Assembly: GCA_023402395.1 (NCBI GenBank)
Contig: JAEYGI010000047.1
Coordinates: 1-35,018 of the forward strand
Direction of reading: 5' to 3'
Source: Bacillota bacterium
GTDB lineage: Bacteria > Bacillota > UBA4882 > UBA8346
DNA: 35,018 nucleotides
Shown here: one piece after another, positions 7,587-16,327 of the stretch
Layout of the letters: every line of letters begins with the position of its first letter
Position numbering within the stretch: position 1 is the first letter of the stretch
The notes under the pieces: generated by a model
Databases searched by the model: none
What the model was told of the DNA's origin: nothing
What the model saw: only the letters and a program-made list of their open reading frames with translations
Position numbers and translations under genes: made by a program

Positions 7587-8696
7587 TTGGTGAGATTCGA
7601 AAAGCCTTTTAAGGTTGTCGGCGGTTTGGGGCTGGCGCTTCTATTCGCCGCTCTGATAATGGGGTTGATGCTGCGGAGCGAGGCGAGGCAAGGTACGGAA
7701 ACCGAAAATGTACCGCTGGTACGTGTCCAGCCAGTGAATTTGGCCGGAGAGGGGCAGACCTATACATACTCCGGGACGGTCAAAGGCCGTTACGAAACCA
7801 ATCTGGCATTTCAAGCCGGCGGTAAAATAATCAGCCGAAATGTCAATTTGGGAAGCCTGGTGAAGGCCGGAGATCTGCTGATGAGGATCGATCCCGTGGA
7901 TATCCAGCGCGGCGTCGAAAGTTCGGAAGCACAAGCAATGGCCGCGGAATCCCAGTACCGGCTGGCCAAGGATAATTTGGAACGTTCCGAGCGCTTACGC
8001 CAGGAAGGACTGATCAGTCAGGCCGATTATGACCGGGCTAAAACCGCTTATGACGGGGCCCTGGCGCAGATCCGCCAGGCCAAGGCCCAGGCAGCTAACA
8101 GTCAAAGCATGCTGGACTATTGCAATCTATCTGCCGATCATGCCGGAGTCGTGGCCGGTATTTACGCCGAAATCGGCCAGGTGGTCGGCGCCGGTCAACC
8201 GGTCGTGACCATTGTCAGAGATAGTGAAAAAGAAATCGAGATCAATGTGCCGGAGAACCGGATCGAGGAGATCCGCCATGGCCTGGCACTCCGCGTTAAA
8301 TTTTGGGCGTTGCCCAATATCGCGGTGACCGGGAGGATTCGGCAAATAGCTCCCATGGCCGATCCGGTTTCTCGCACCTACAGCGTGCGGATCAGCCTGC
8401 TTAATCCTTCACCCGAAATAAAGCTGGGAATGACCGCATCGGTTCTGGTGGCCGACCCCAGCGAAGCCGGAACCGTTTGTATCCCGCTGGCCGCAGTTTA
8501 CCAAACCACCCAAACCCCAGCGGTTTGGGTGGTCAAAGACGGCAAGATCGCCTTGCGAATGATTCGGATTGGGGAATTCGGGACAGACCAAGTCCAGGTA
8601 CTGGGCGGCTTGAATCAAGGAGAGCTTGTGGTTACCGCCGGGGTTCACAAATTGCGGGAAGGCCAAACGGTCCGGATCGGAGATGAGGCGCGGTGA
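7587..8696 (+). CDS. RND efflux membrane fusion protein (HlyD/AcrA type)
   Basis: The periplasmic adaptor of a tripartite efflux pump, about 369 residues. A hydrophobic N-terminal anchor (about residues 10-30) precedes a split barrel-sandwich (biotinyl-lipoyl-like) domain: GKIISRNVNLGSLVKAGDLL on one side and DHAGVVAGIYAEIGQVVGAGQPV on the other. Between them lies a helical hairpin rich in Ala, Gln and Arg. A beta-barrel and a membrane-proximal domain follow. The AGGAG at 7574-7578 best fits a TTG start at 7587 (or GTG at 7590); a GTG at 7578 would overlap its own ribosome site. It overlaps the RND gene by four bases and is therefore translationally coupled. No TolC-type gene is in the window. 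Confidence 0.93.
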   Translation: MVRFEKPFKVVGGLGLALLFAALIMGLMLRSEARQGTETENVPLVRVQPVNLAGEGQTYTYSGTVKGRYETNLAFQAGGKIISRNVNLGSLVKAGDLLMRIDPVDIQRGVESSEAQAMAAESQYRLAKDNLERSERLRQEGLISQADYDRAKTAYDGALAQIRQAKAQAANSQSMLDYCNLSADHAGVVAGIYAEIGQVVGAGQPVVTIVRDSEKEIEINVPENRIEEIRHGLALRVKFWALPNIAVTGRIRQIAPMADPVSRTYSVRISLLNPSPEIKLGMTASVLVADPSEAGTVCIPLAAVYQTTQTPAVWVVKDGKIALRMIRIGEFGTDQVQVLGGLNQGELVVTAGVHKLREGQTVRIGDEAR

Positions 8697-11600
8697 GCCG
8701 GTTCAATCTGACCGAATGGTCGCTTCATCACAAACAGTTAATTTACTTTATCATGATTCTGCTCTTTATTTCCGGAGTATATGCCTATCAGACACTGGGA
8801 CGGATGGAAGATCCCGATTTCGTCATCAAACAGATGGTTGTCTCGGCGGCTTGGCCGGGCGCTAGCGCCCGGCAGGTAGAAGAACAGGTTACCGACAAAA
8901 TCGAGCAGAAACTCCAGGATACACCGGGCCTGGATTACCTCAAAAGCTACTCCCGGCCGGGGCAGTCGGTGATTTTCGTCGCCTTAAAAGATGCGGTGGT
9001 CGAAGAGGATATCCGGCCGACCTGGCTCGAAGTACGGAACATGGTCAATGACATTAGAACTACTTTTCCGGCGGGAGTGGTCGGTCCTTTTTTTAACGAC
9101 CGGTTTGATGATGTCTTTGGTTCGATTTATGTGATCACCTCCGACGGTTATACCTATGAGGAAATGCGGGAGCAGGCGGAACGCTCCCGCCGGCTCCTGA
9201 TGGGTGTCAGTCACGTCAAAAAAGCGCAATTGCTCGGAGTGCAACCGGAGCAAGTCTATATAGAGATGGAGAGCGCTAAATTAGCCCAACTCGGGATTGA
9301 TCCCAATCTGATCCTGGGCGCCGTTCAAGCGCAAAACGCGATGACCCCGGCGGGTTTAATCGAAACTCAGTCAGATAACGTTTATTTGCGCGTCACCGGA
9401 ATGTTTGAAACCGTCGCCAGTATTCGAGATCTGCCGATCCGTGGCGTGAACGGCACCTATCGTTTAGGCGACATTGCCACGGTAAAACGGAGTTATACCG
9501 AACCGATGGAGCCGGCCATGTTCTATAATGGCAAACCAGCCATTGGAATCGCGTTAGCCATGGAAAAAGGCGGGAACATCCTGACCCTGGGCCGGAATTT
9601 AGAGAAAACAATTGCTGAAATCAGGAAAGACATGCCGCTGGGAATGGAATTGACGCAAGTAGCGGACCAGCCCAAAGTCGTCAAGGAAGCGATCAATGAG
9701 TTTGTCGAAACGCTGGTTTTAGCGGTAGCCATTGTGTTGCTGGTCTGCTTTCTCAGTCTGGGCTGGCGCACCGGGATCGTGGTCGCGCTCGGCATCCCCT
9801 TAGTCATTGCCGGGGTGTTTGTCGGCATGAAAATGGCCGGTATCGATCTGCACAAAATTTCGCTGGGAGCGTTGATTATTGCCTTGGGCCTGCTGGTCGA
9901 CGATGCGATTATCGCGGTGGAGACGATGACGGTCAAGTTGGAACAGGGCTGGGAGCGGACGCGCGCCGCCGGCTTTGCGTATACTTCGACCGCCTTTCCC
10001 CGTTTGACCGGCGCCTTGATTACCTGCGCCGGGTTTATCCCGGTGGCGTTCTCGCTGGGGTCGGCCGCGGAATTAGTCGGTTCGATCTTCTGGGTGGTGA
10101 CCATGGCCTTATTAATATCCTGGGTGGTGGCGGGTACGGCCACCCCTTTGCTGGGATATAGTTTAATCAAAGTTAAGCCGGTTTCGGCCGGAAGCCATCA
10201 CGATCTCTATGATACTAAATTTTACCGTCGGTTCCGCGCGATATTGGTTTGGTGCCTGAGCCATCGCATCGTAGTGCTGGGATTGACGGTTGCCGCTTTT
10301 GTTGGAACTATTTTGCTATCGCCCTTGGTAAAACAGGAGTTTTTCCCAGCTTCGGCCCGCCCGGAACTGATTGCCGATCTGAAACTGCCGGAAGGAGCCT
10401 CGGTTCGGGCGACAGTAGCGGTTGCAAACCGGTTCGCCAAGGAACTCGATGGAGATCCCGATATTGTCAATTATACATATTACGTCGGTCAGGGAGCGCC
10501 GCGTTTCATTTTAACTGCTGACCCGGTACTGCCCAGTCCGAATTTTGCGCAGTTTGTTATTATGACCAAAGGAGTCGAAGCCCGCTCCCGGCTTAGCGCC
10601 AAATTGAACCGGCTCTTCGCTGAGAAATTCGCCGATGTCCGCGGCCATTGGCGAACGCTGCAACTGGGGCCGCCCGATCCATATCCGGTTTCATTGCGGG
10701 TCACCGGTTACAAGCACGACAAGGTGCGTGAAATCGCCACTCAGGCTCAGGCGATTATGGCGGAGAATCCCAATTTGCGTGATATTAACCTTGATTGGAA
10801 TGAAAAAAGTAAAGTCGCGCGGCTAGAGATTGACCAGGAAAAATTACGGATGCTCGGCATTGACAGCCAACAACTGGCCATCACCTTGCAATCACAATTA
10901 TCGGGAATACCGGTGACCGAATTCCGAGAAAAAGATAAGACCGTCAATGTGGTATTCCGGTTGAATGAAGGGAATCGCGGCGATTTGTCCCACCTGAAGG
11001 ACCTGAACATTCCGATCGCCGGCGGAAAGTTCGTGCCGCTCGATCAGATCGCCAGAATCCGCTATGATGCGGAGGAAGGAATGATTTGGCGGCGCGATTT
11101 GAAACCGACGATTACGATTCAAGCGGAGGTTGGGGAGGGAATCACCGGGGTGGACGCAACCAAACAGGCTTATGACGCGCTGCGAAACCTCCGCGATCAA
11201 TTACCGCCTGGTTACGGGATTAAGGTTGGAGGTGCGGAGGAGCGAAGAAGTCAAGCCTTAGAGTATCTGCTGGCACCGGCGCCGCTGATGGTGATCGCTA
11301 TTGTGCTGCTGCTCATGTTTCAACTGCAGGATATCTCAAAAATGATCATGACTCTGCTCACCGCCCCGTTAGGTCTTATCGGAGTCATCTTAGCCTTGCT
11401 AATCTTTCGGCGGCCAATGGGCTTTGTGGCGGACATGGGCATTTTGGCCCTGGCCGGGATCATCATCCGGAATTCCGTTATTTTGATTGATCAGATCGAG
11501 CAACAGCTCAAAGCCGGCGAATCGGCCTGGGATGCGATCATCAATGCGGCCGTGCTTCGCTTCCGCCCGATTATGTTGACGGCGGCCGCGGCCATTCTGG

Positions 11601-11770
11601 GCATGATTCCCTTAACAACCAGCGTTTTTTGGGGGCCGATGGCCGTGGCCATCGCCGGGGGCTTGCTGGTGGCCACGGTATTGACCTTGCTGGTATTACC
11701 GACGCTGTATGCGACGTGGTATAAGGTAAGATCCGAATCCGATTCCATAGTGAGTTTTAAATCGTCGTAG
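8693..11770 (+). CDS. RND family efflux transporter permease (AcrB-like)
   Basis: A 1025-residue inner-membrane proton-driven pump of the AcrB/AcrD/AcrF superfamily. One membrane helix at residues about 12-32 is followed by a large periplasmic loop, a helix bundle with the proton-relay pair Asp403-Asp404 in LGLLVDDAIIAVE, and the same arrangement repeated in the second half, with a last bundle containing GFVADMGILALAGIIIRNSVILIDQIE. Length matches the family. The GTG start overlaps the adaptor's stop codon. With the adaptor and an unlinked outer-membrane channel it would expel drugs, detergents or lipids; the substrate cannot be told from sequence. Expression is probably repressed by the TetR protein encoded upstream. 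Confidence 0.95.
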   Translation: MSRFNLTEWSLHHKQLIYFIMILLFISGVYAYQTLGRMEDPDFVIKQMVVSAAWPGASARQVEEQVTDKIEQKLQDTPGLDYLKSYSRPGQSVIFVALKDAVVEEDIRPTWLEVRNMVNDIRTTFPAGVVGPFFNDRFDDVFGSIYVITSDGYTYEEMREQAERSRRLLMGVSHVKKAQLLGVQPEQVYIEMESAKLAQLGIDPNLILGAVQAQNAMTPAGLIETQSDNVYLRVTGMFETVASIRDLPIRGVNGTYRLGDIATVKRSYTEPMEPAMFYNGKPAIGIALAMEKGGNILTLGRNLEKTIAEIRKDMPLGMELTQVADQPKVVKEAINEFVETLVLAVAIVLLVCFLSLGWRTGIVVALGIPLVIAGVFVGMKMAGIDLHKISLGALIIALGLLVDDAIIAVETMTVKLEQGWERTRAAGFAYTSTAFPRLTGALITCAGFIPVAFSLGSAAELVGSIFWVVTMALLISWVVAGTATPLLGYSLIKVKPVSAGSHHDLYDTKFYRRFRAILVWCLSHRIVVLGLTVAAFVGTILLSPLVKQEFFPASARPELIADLKLPEGASVRATVAVANRFAKELDGDPDIVNYTYYVGQGAPRFILTADPVLPSPNFAQFVIMTKGVEARSRLSAKLNRLFAEKFADVRGHWRTLQLGPPDPYPVSLRVTGYKHDKVREIATQAQAIMAENPNLRDINLDWNEKSKVARLEIDQEKLRMLGIDSQQLAITLQSQLSGIPVTEFREKDKTVNVVFRLNEGNRGDLSHLKDLNIPIAGGKFVPLDQIARIRYDAEEGMIWRRDLKPTITIQAEVGEGITGVDATKQAYDALRNLRDQLPPGYGIKVGGAEERRSQALEYLLAPAPLMVIAIVLLLMFQLQDISKMIMTLLTAPLGLIGVILALLIFRRPMGFVADMGILALAGIIIRNSVILIDQIEQQLKAGESAWDAIINAAVLRFRPIMLTAAAAILGMIPLTTSVFWGPMAVAIAGGLLVATVLTLLVLPTLYATWYKVRSESDSIVSFKSS

Positions 11771-11882
11771 ATGCGTAAATTAGGCGGAGAAAATCGACGT
11801 TTTTTACCAAGAGAGGAATATTCGTTCTGGTATATCAAGGAAAAGCCGAGTCATTTTATCAATAATTTAACCCGGCGGTCGG

Positions 11883-11910
11883 TTGACAACCTTTCATTGC
11901 GAAATTATAC
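11883..11910 (+). promoter_or_regulatory. Sigma-A-type promoter of the second TetR gene
   Basis: TTGACA (11883-11888) and TTATAC (11905-11910) are separated by 16 bases, directly before the operator-like AGTAAGTACT and about 45 bp before the start codon. Confidence 0.65.
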
Positions 11911-11926
11911 TTAAGTAAGTACTAAC
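11911..11926. promoter_or_regulatory. Putative operator of the second TetR regulator
   Basis: TTAAGTAAGTACTAAC abuts the -10 element. Its core AGTAAGTACT (11914-11923) is related to the palindrome at 12547-12564 just after the same gene, which marks both as likely sites for the encoded TetR protein. Confidence 0.5.
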
Positions 11927-11955
11927 ACGAACACCAAAATGAGGGGTTGATGTGA

Positions 11956-12528
11956 TTGCGCGAGACCAATACGCAGGATGCGTTGCTGGCCGCGGCAATG
12001 GAGCTTTTTTCCGAAAAGGGCTATGCCGCGGTAACCACCAAGGAGATCGCGGCTAAGGCCGGGGTCAGCGAAGTCACGCTGTTCCGTTATTTTGAGACCA
12101 AAAGCAAGCTTTATCATCAAGTCTTTGAAAAGTATATTTTCTACCCCAATCTGGAGATTTTCTTCGAGCAGAACATTAGTTGGGATCTATCCAAGGATCT
12201 GCTGAACCTGGCCCTAATGATCCAGGAAATGGTCTTTAATAACTTCAAATTGTTGAAAATGAGCCTGAAAAACGATCCTGACTTTCATCATAACGAAGAC
12301 CTGAAAAAGTTTCCCAATGCGATTAAAGCGAAACTCGCCTCTTACTTCGCGGCAATGAAGGAGAGAGGCAAAATCACCGGAGAACCGGAGATACTGGCTA
12401 TTATCTTTTTGCTCGCCAACTCCGGGTTATATATGAATTTTTATCATAACATTTATAAAACGGAATTCCAGCATGAAGAGTGCCTCCGAAGTCTGGTCGA
12501 CATTTTTACTCAAGGGATAAAGCGGTAA
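11956..12528 (+). CDS. TetR/AcrR family transcriptional regulator (patatin-linked)
   Basis: A 190-residue regulator with a canonical N-terminal helix-turn-helix (about residues 6-50, AVTTKEIAAKAGVSEVTLFRYFETKSKLY) and an all-helical effector domain of unknown ligand. The TTG start is forced by an in-frame stop just upstream; GAGGGG at 11941-11946 serves as the ribosome site. A good promoter and operator-like sequences lie before the gene, and a second palindrome sits between it and the patatin gene. The likely job is autoregulation and control of the downstream outer-membrane phospholipase gene. Confidence 0.92.
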   Translation: MRETNTQDALLAAAMELFSEKGYAAVTTKEIAAKAGVSEVTLFRYFETKSKLYHQVFEKYIFYPNLEIFFEQNISWDLSKDLLNLALMIQEMVFNNFKLLKMSLKNDPDFHHNEDLKKFPNAIKAKLASYFAAMKERGKITGEPEILAIIFLLANSGLYMNFYHNIYKTEFQHEECLRSLVDIFTQGIKR

Positions 12529-12546
12529 ATTTTTTTAACTAAAATG

Positions 12547-12564
12547 TTAGCAAGCACTTACTAA
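12547..12564. promoter_or_regulatory. Palindromic operator before the patatin gene
   Basis: TTAGCAAGCACTTACTAA is an imperfect 18-bp palindrome of the form TTAGYAAGYRCTTRCTAA. It lies between the TetR stop and the patatin start and shares its core with 11911-11926. Confidence 0.5.
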
Positions 12565-12618
12565 AATGCCTTTGTTCCGATATGCGGGAAAGGTTGAGAT
12601 GGGCGGGTTAACGAGGAA

Positions 12619-14838
12619 ATGAGGACACGGGTCAATATAATATACCACGGGATGGTTCTACATGGTATTTTATTGCTGTTGATTGCCGTCTTTGGGGCCG
12701 GAGTGGCTCAGGCCGCAACCGGACCGGTTCAAGCAACGGCTCCGAAGATTGGATTGGCGTTGGCCGGCGGCAGCGCCGGAGGGTTTGCGCATATCGGGAT
12801 CCTGCAATGGATGGAGGAAAACCGAATTCCGGTGGACTACGTTGCCGGAACTAGCATGGGAGGGTTAATTGGAAGTTGTTACGCCATGGGAATGGCGCCC
12901 GAAGAGATCCGCACCCTTGTCAATGGAATTAACTGGACTGAAATCTTTAACCCGAATCCTCCCTATGACGCCATGGAGTTTCGCAGAAAAGAAGATTACC
13001 GAAATTACCCCCTTTTAACGCTCGGGCTCCGAGATCATCAGATCAATTTACCGGCTGGATTAAGCGTTTACCGTGTCGATCTGCTGTTAAGTCGGGTGAC
13101 CTTGCCATACTCTCAGATTCAGGATTTCAGTGAATTGCCGATTCCGTTCAAATGCATCGCCACCGATGTTCAAAACGCCGAAACGGTGGTCCTGGAAACC
13201 GGCTCGTTGAAAGAAGCCTTGCGGGCTACCATGGCCTTTCCTGGCGTATTCACTCCGGTGCGCCGGGAGGGCCGGTTATTGGTGGATGGCGGCGTGGCGC
13301 GTAATTTACCGGTGGAAACGGTGCGAGAGACAGGCGCGGATTTCGTAATTGCCATTAATATTGTGGCGCCGGCTCCGGAGCGGCCGCGTGAAAGTTTTGA
13401 TTCGGTCTTATCACAAACCATGGATACGGTTGTCGCTCAAAATGTCAAACAGTCCCTGCGCCAGGCGGATATCGTCCTGACGCCTTCGCTGAATGGGTTG
13501 GGCCTTTTTAGTTGGGAAAAAGTTGATCGGTATATCGAATCGGGTTACCGCGCCGCCGCTGAGCGCGCTTCGGAGTTGCGAAAGTTGGCCGTCGACGAAA
13601 GCCGGTGGCGTCAATATTTATCGCAGCGTCAAAGCCGGCGCCGCTCAAGAATGGAAGCGCCTCGGGCGGTGGAAGTGGTGGGCGCTTCGCCTTTGATTGA
13701 GTCACGGATCAAAAATCGCTTAAATTCATATACCGGGAAACCGGTCAATCCGGAACGGTTGGAAAAGGATCTCACGGATCTCCTGGGCAGTGGTTTGTTT
13801 GAAAGTTTATCGTATCAATATGCAACCAATGCCGAGGGTCAAACGGTTTTGCAGATCATCGCCAAAGAAAAATGGTATGGGCCGCCATTCGTTTATTTTG
13901 GAATCGACGCTTTTTCCGAGGGTTCGGTGGGGGATAAAGGCCAACTCAATATCGGATCGCGTATAGTCGCTTATGATCCCGCGGGACTTCAATCCGAACT
14001 ACGGGTGGATTTTGGTTTCGGATCCGAATTCAAATTGGCTGGGGAGTTATATGAACCGTTCACCGATAGCCGGTGGTTTGTCGCGCCAATGGCATGGTAT
14101 ATGGTAGGGACCGAAAGCCTGTTTGAATCCGGAGATCGTTTGAATGACTACAAGCTGGCTCAAGGGGGGATTGGATTCGACCTTGGCTATTCAGTCAATA
14201 AATTTTCGGAAGCGCGTCTGGGATACCGGGCTGGCGAGCAAGACATGAGGGTGGTCGTTGGACAATCTTTTAACACTGATTATGACGGTTCGTTTCAATT
14301 GGCCCGTTTGCAATGGACATTCAGTTCGGCTGACGATCCGTTGCTGCCCCGGCGCGGTTTAGATTGGAACTTCAATGCTGATTGGTATTTCGATGCGCCG
14401 GACGCGGGCAGGGAATTTGGAATCGTGGAAACCCGGGTTCGCTGGAGCATTCCGCTGGACTCGAGGAGATCCGTCTTCACCTTGATTGGCGGAGGCGCGT
14501 CGTTTGGCGGTGACCCACCCTTGCCGCAACAGTTTTTATTGGGCGGACCGTTTCGCTTGAGCGTTTTTCAGACCAATGAGCTACATGGGGAGAATTATTT
14601 GGCGGGCAGTCTCGGCTATCTGAAATCCATTGCTAAGTTGCCAAGCGGCAAAAGCCTGTATGGCGCGGTATGGATTGAACAAGGCGGAGTCGGCCCGGAA
14701 TGGTCGGATCTGGATTTAACGAACTCACTATCGGTTGGACTCATCGGCTCCACCTTTTTTGGACCGATTTATGGCAGTCTTAGTTTTAATCGGGATTTTG
14801 ATGCTCAATTTTTCATTGGTTTAGGACGTGTTTTTTGA
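12619..14838 (+). CDS. Patatin-POTRA-beta-barrel outer membrane phospholipase (type Vd autotransporter-like)
   Basis: A 739-residue secreted lipolytic protein. A signal peptide covers residues about 1-34 (hydrophobic core, cleavage near AQA). The patatin domain (about 45-240) has the oxyanion-hole GGSAGGFAHIG, nucleophile Ser79 in GTSMGG and the dyad Asp223 in VDGG. A POTRA-like domain follows (about 349-415), then a beta-barrel of alternating strands to the C-terminus, ending in Phe as outer-membrane proteins do. This order (patatin, POTRA, barrel) defines PlpD/FplA-type proteins, which are phospholipases A displayed or released at the surface. It sits after the TetR gene and before a lipid A deacylase-like gene, suggesting coordinated outer-membrane lipid remodelling. 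The GAGGAA at the start is close to the ATG. Confidence 0.93.
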   Translation: MRTRVNIIYHGMVLHGILLLLIAVFGAGVAQAATGPVQATAPKIGLALAGGSAGGFAHIGILQWMEENRIPVDYVAGTSMGGLIGSCYAMGMAPEEIRTLVNGINWTEIFNPNPPYDAMEFRRKEDYRNYPLLTLGLRDHQINLPAGLSVYRVDLLLSRVTLPYSQIQDFSELPIPFKCIATDVQNAETVVLETGSLKEALRATMAFPGVFTPVRREGRLLVDGGVARNLPVETVRETGADFVIAINIVAPAPERPRESFDSVLSQTMDTVVAQNVKQSLRQADIVLTPSLNGLGLFSWEKVDRYIESGYRAAAERASELRKLAVDESRWRQYLSQRQSRRRSRMEAPRAVEVVGASPLIESRIKNRLNSYTGKPVNPERLEKDLTDLLGSGLFESLSYQYATNAEGQTVLQIIAKEKWYGPPFVYFGIDAFSEGSVGDKGQLNIGSRIVAYDPAGLQSELRVDFGFGSEFKLAGELYEPFTDSRWFVAPMAWYMVGTESLFESGDRLNDYKLAQGGIGFDLGYSVNKFSEARLGYRAGEQDMRVVVGQSFNTDYDGSFQLARLQWTFSSADDPLLPRRGLDWNFNADWYFDAPDAGREFGIVETRVRWSIPLDSRRSVFTLIGGGASFGGDPPLPQQFLLGGPFRLSVFQTNELHGENYLAGSLGYLKSIAKLPSGKSLYGAVWIEQGGVGPEWSDLDLTNSLSVGLIGSTFFGPIYGSLSFNRDFDAQFFIGLGRVF

Positions 14839-14926
14839 AACGTTTGATAACCCCCGGCGAAGGCCGAGGCTGTACATAACGATTATAGAGATTGCCACAT
14901 GGATTTTTTAAAGTGGGGGTAGACTT

Positions 14927-15514
14927 ATGCGAGAAAAAACACTTTGTTTCATCATGGCGTTTTTGATTTTTTCATGGCTGGGCGCGCCGCTGACCGCCCG
15001 CGCCGATGGGGGAGAAGCGAAAACCGTCCGGCCCGGACTGGAGATTGAAGCCGAATATCTGGCCCCCCTTGATAAGGATCGCATGATTGATACGATATCC
15101 GTAAATATTATGGCAGATGACGAAGATTTCAATCATGGACGGCTATCGTATTCCAGAGGGGTTACTGTCACCCGGGCCTGGGGAAGCATCAACCGGACGG
15201 GATGCGAGGGAGAACATGAGATGGTCGGGATTGGGCCGAACTTTTTGCTCCGGTACGAGCTGAAACAGTGGGAGCGGTCAAGATTGTGCTTTGATATGAG
15301 CGGGGGTTTGATCATTTATAACAAGCGATTTATGGTTGACGGCGATCATTACAACTTCATGTGGCGGATCGGGCCGAAATATACCTATCAGATCAATTCC
15401 CAGTATTACTTTAATATCGCTTATAAGGTGATGCATGTTTCCAACGGTCAAATGACACATAATCCCTCCTATAATTCGGACGGATTTTCAATGAGCGTGA
15501 CCAAGCTCTGGTAG
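14927..15514 (+). CDS. PagL-like outer membrane lipid A deacylase family protein (paralogue 1)
   Basis: A 195-residue beta-barrel. A signal peptide (residues 1-26, ending TARA) is followed by amphipathic strands and an aromatic C-terminal Trp. The HVSNG motif places His170 and Ser172 as in the His-x-Ser-Asn active site of PagL/acyloxyacyl hydrolase proteins. The third catalytic residue, Glu in Pseudomonas PagL, is not obvious; Asp185 is the nearest acidic candidate. PagL removes the 3-O acyl chain of lipid A, which would imply a lipopolysaccharide-bearing outer membrane here. A close paralogue is encoded at 21694-22308. The gene lies 88 bp after the patatin gene and ends in a strong terminator. 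Confidence 0.75.
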   Translation: MREKTLCFIMAFLIFSWLGAPLTARADGGEAKTVRPGLEIEAEYLAPLDKDRMIDTISVNIMADDEDFNHGRLSYSRGVTVTRAWGSINRTGCEGEHEMVGIGPNFLLRYELKQWERSRLCFDMSGGLIIYNKRFMVDGDHYNFMWRIGPKYTYQINSQYYFNIAYKVMHVSNGQMTHNPSYNSDGFSMSVTKLW

Positions 15515-15545
15515 CAATCGGTTATTTATACGGTAAAAGCGAGTT

Positions 15546-15580
15546 CCGGAAACAGGCGTGAGCCTTTTTCCGGTTTTTTT
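15546..15580 (+). terminator. Terminator after the first PagL-like gene
   Basis: CCGGAAACAGGC pairs, with one mismatch, with GCCTTTTTCCGG around a GTGA loop and is followed by seven T residues. It ends the TetR-patatin-PagL region. Confidence 0.85.
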
Positions 15581-15685
15581 ATGGTGATATTGGCAGAAAT
15601 GATGACCGGTTATCGGAGGCGGGGAAGGGATTGGAGGCGATGCAACGAATTTCATCAGAAAATTCATTGCAAAGGAGAATCAACC

Positions 15686-16327
15686 ATGAATCCATTGAAA
15701 GAATGGCATAATGAAACTCTGGCCGCCAAAACCGTCGAGGCCCTGCGGAAGAATAACTTTCAAGCGGCCTATTATCAAACCGGGCCGGAGGCGGTCGCAG
15801 CGATTCTCAAGCTGATTCCGGCTGATGCCACAGTGGGAGTGGGCGGCTCGGCGACAGTCGGTGAACTGGGGTTGACGGATCAGTTGGCCTTGCGCGGTAA
15901 TACGGTTTTCAATCATAATCAGCCGGGGCTGGATCCGGAGCAAAAATTGGAGATGCGGCGCAAGCAATTGACCTGCGATGTTTTTTTGACCAGCGCCAAC
16001 GCCATCACCCGCGACGGGCGGCTGGTGAATACCGACGGCACCGGGAACCGGGTAGCCGCGATGATCTTCGGACCCAAACAAGTGATTGTGGTGGCCGGGA
16101 TCAATAAAATCGCCGGGGATCTGGCGGCCGCCGAAAAGCGGATCCAAACCCAGGCGGCACCCCTCAACAACAAGCGTCTGAATCTGGCCAACCCGTGCGT
16201 TAAAACCGGGGAGTGTATGGATTGCCAGGGCCCGACCCGGATCTGCAATGTGACCACGGTAATGCACCGGCGGCCTTCGCTCACCGCAATGCAGGTAATC
16301 ATCGTCGGGGAGGATTTAGGGTATTAA
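15686..16327 (+). CDS. LUD-domain (LutC/YkgG-type) lactate utilisation family protein
   Basis: A 213-residue protein with the LUD (DUF162) fold: an N-terminal helical part (MNPLKEWHNETLAAKTVEAL), a central VGVGGSATVGELGL segment, then FLTSANAITRDGRLVNTDGTGNRVA and FGPKQVIVVAGINKI. The last 40 residues carry cysteines (CVKTGECMDCQGPTRICN) that could bind metal. Relatives act in iron-sulfur lactate oxidation complexes, but no lutA or lutB partner is here, so the exact role is open. The ATG at 15686 has AAAGGAG nine bases upstream; the longer frame upstream lacks such support. It is convergent with ablB, and their stop codons overlap by four bases. Confidence 0.88.
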   Translation: MNPLKEWHNETLAAKTVEALRKNNFQAAYYQTGPEAVAAILKLIPADATVGVGGSATVGELGLTDQLALRGNTVFNHNQPGLDPEQKLEMRRKQLTCDVFLTSANAITRDGRLVNTDGTGNRVAAMIFGPKQVIVVAGINKIAGDLAAAEKRIQTQAAPLNNKRLNLANPCVKTGECMDCQGPTRICNVTTVMHRRPSLTAMQVIIVGEDLGY

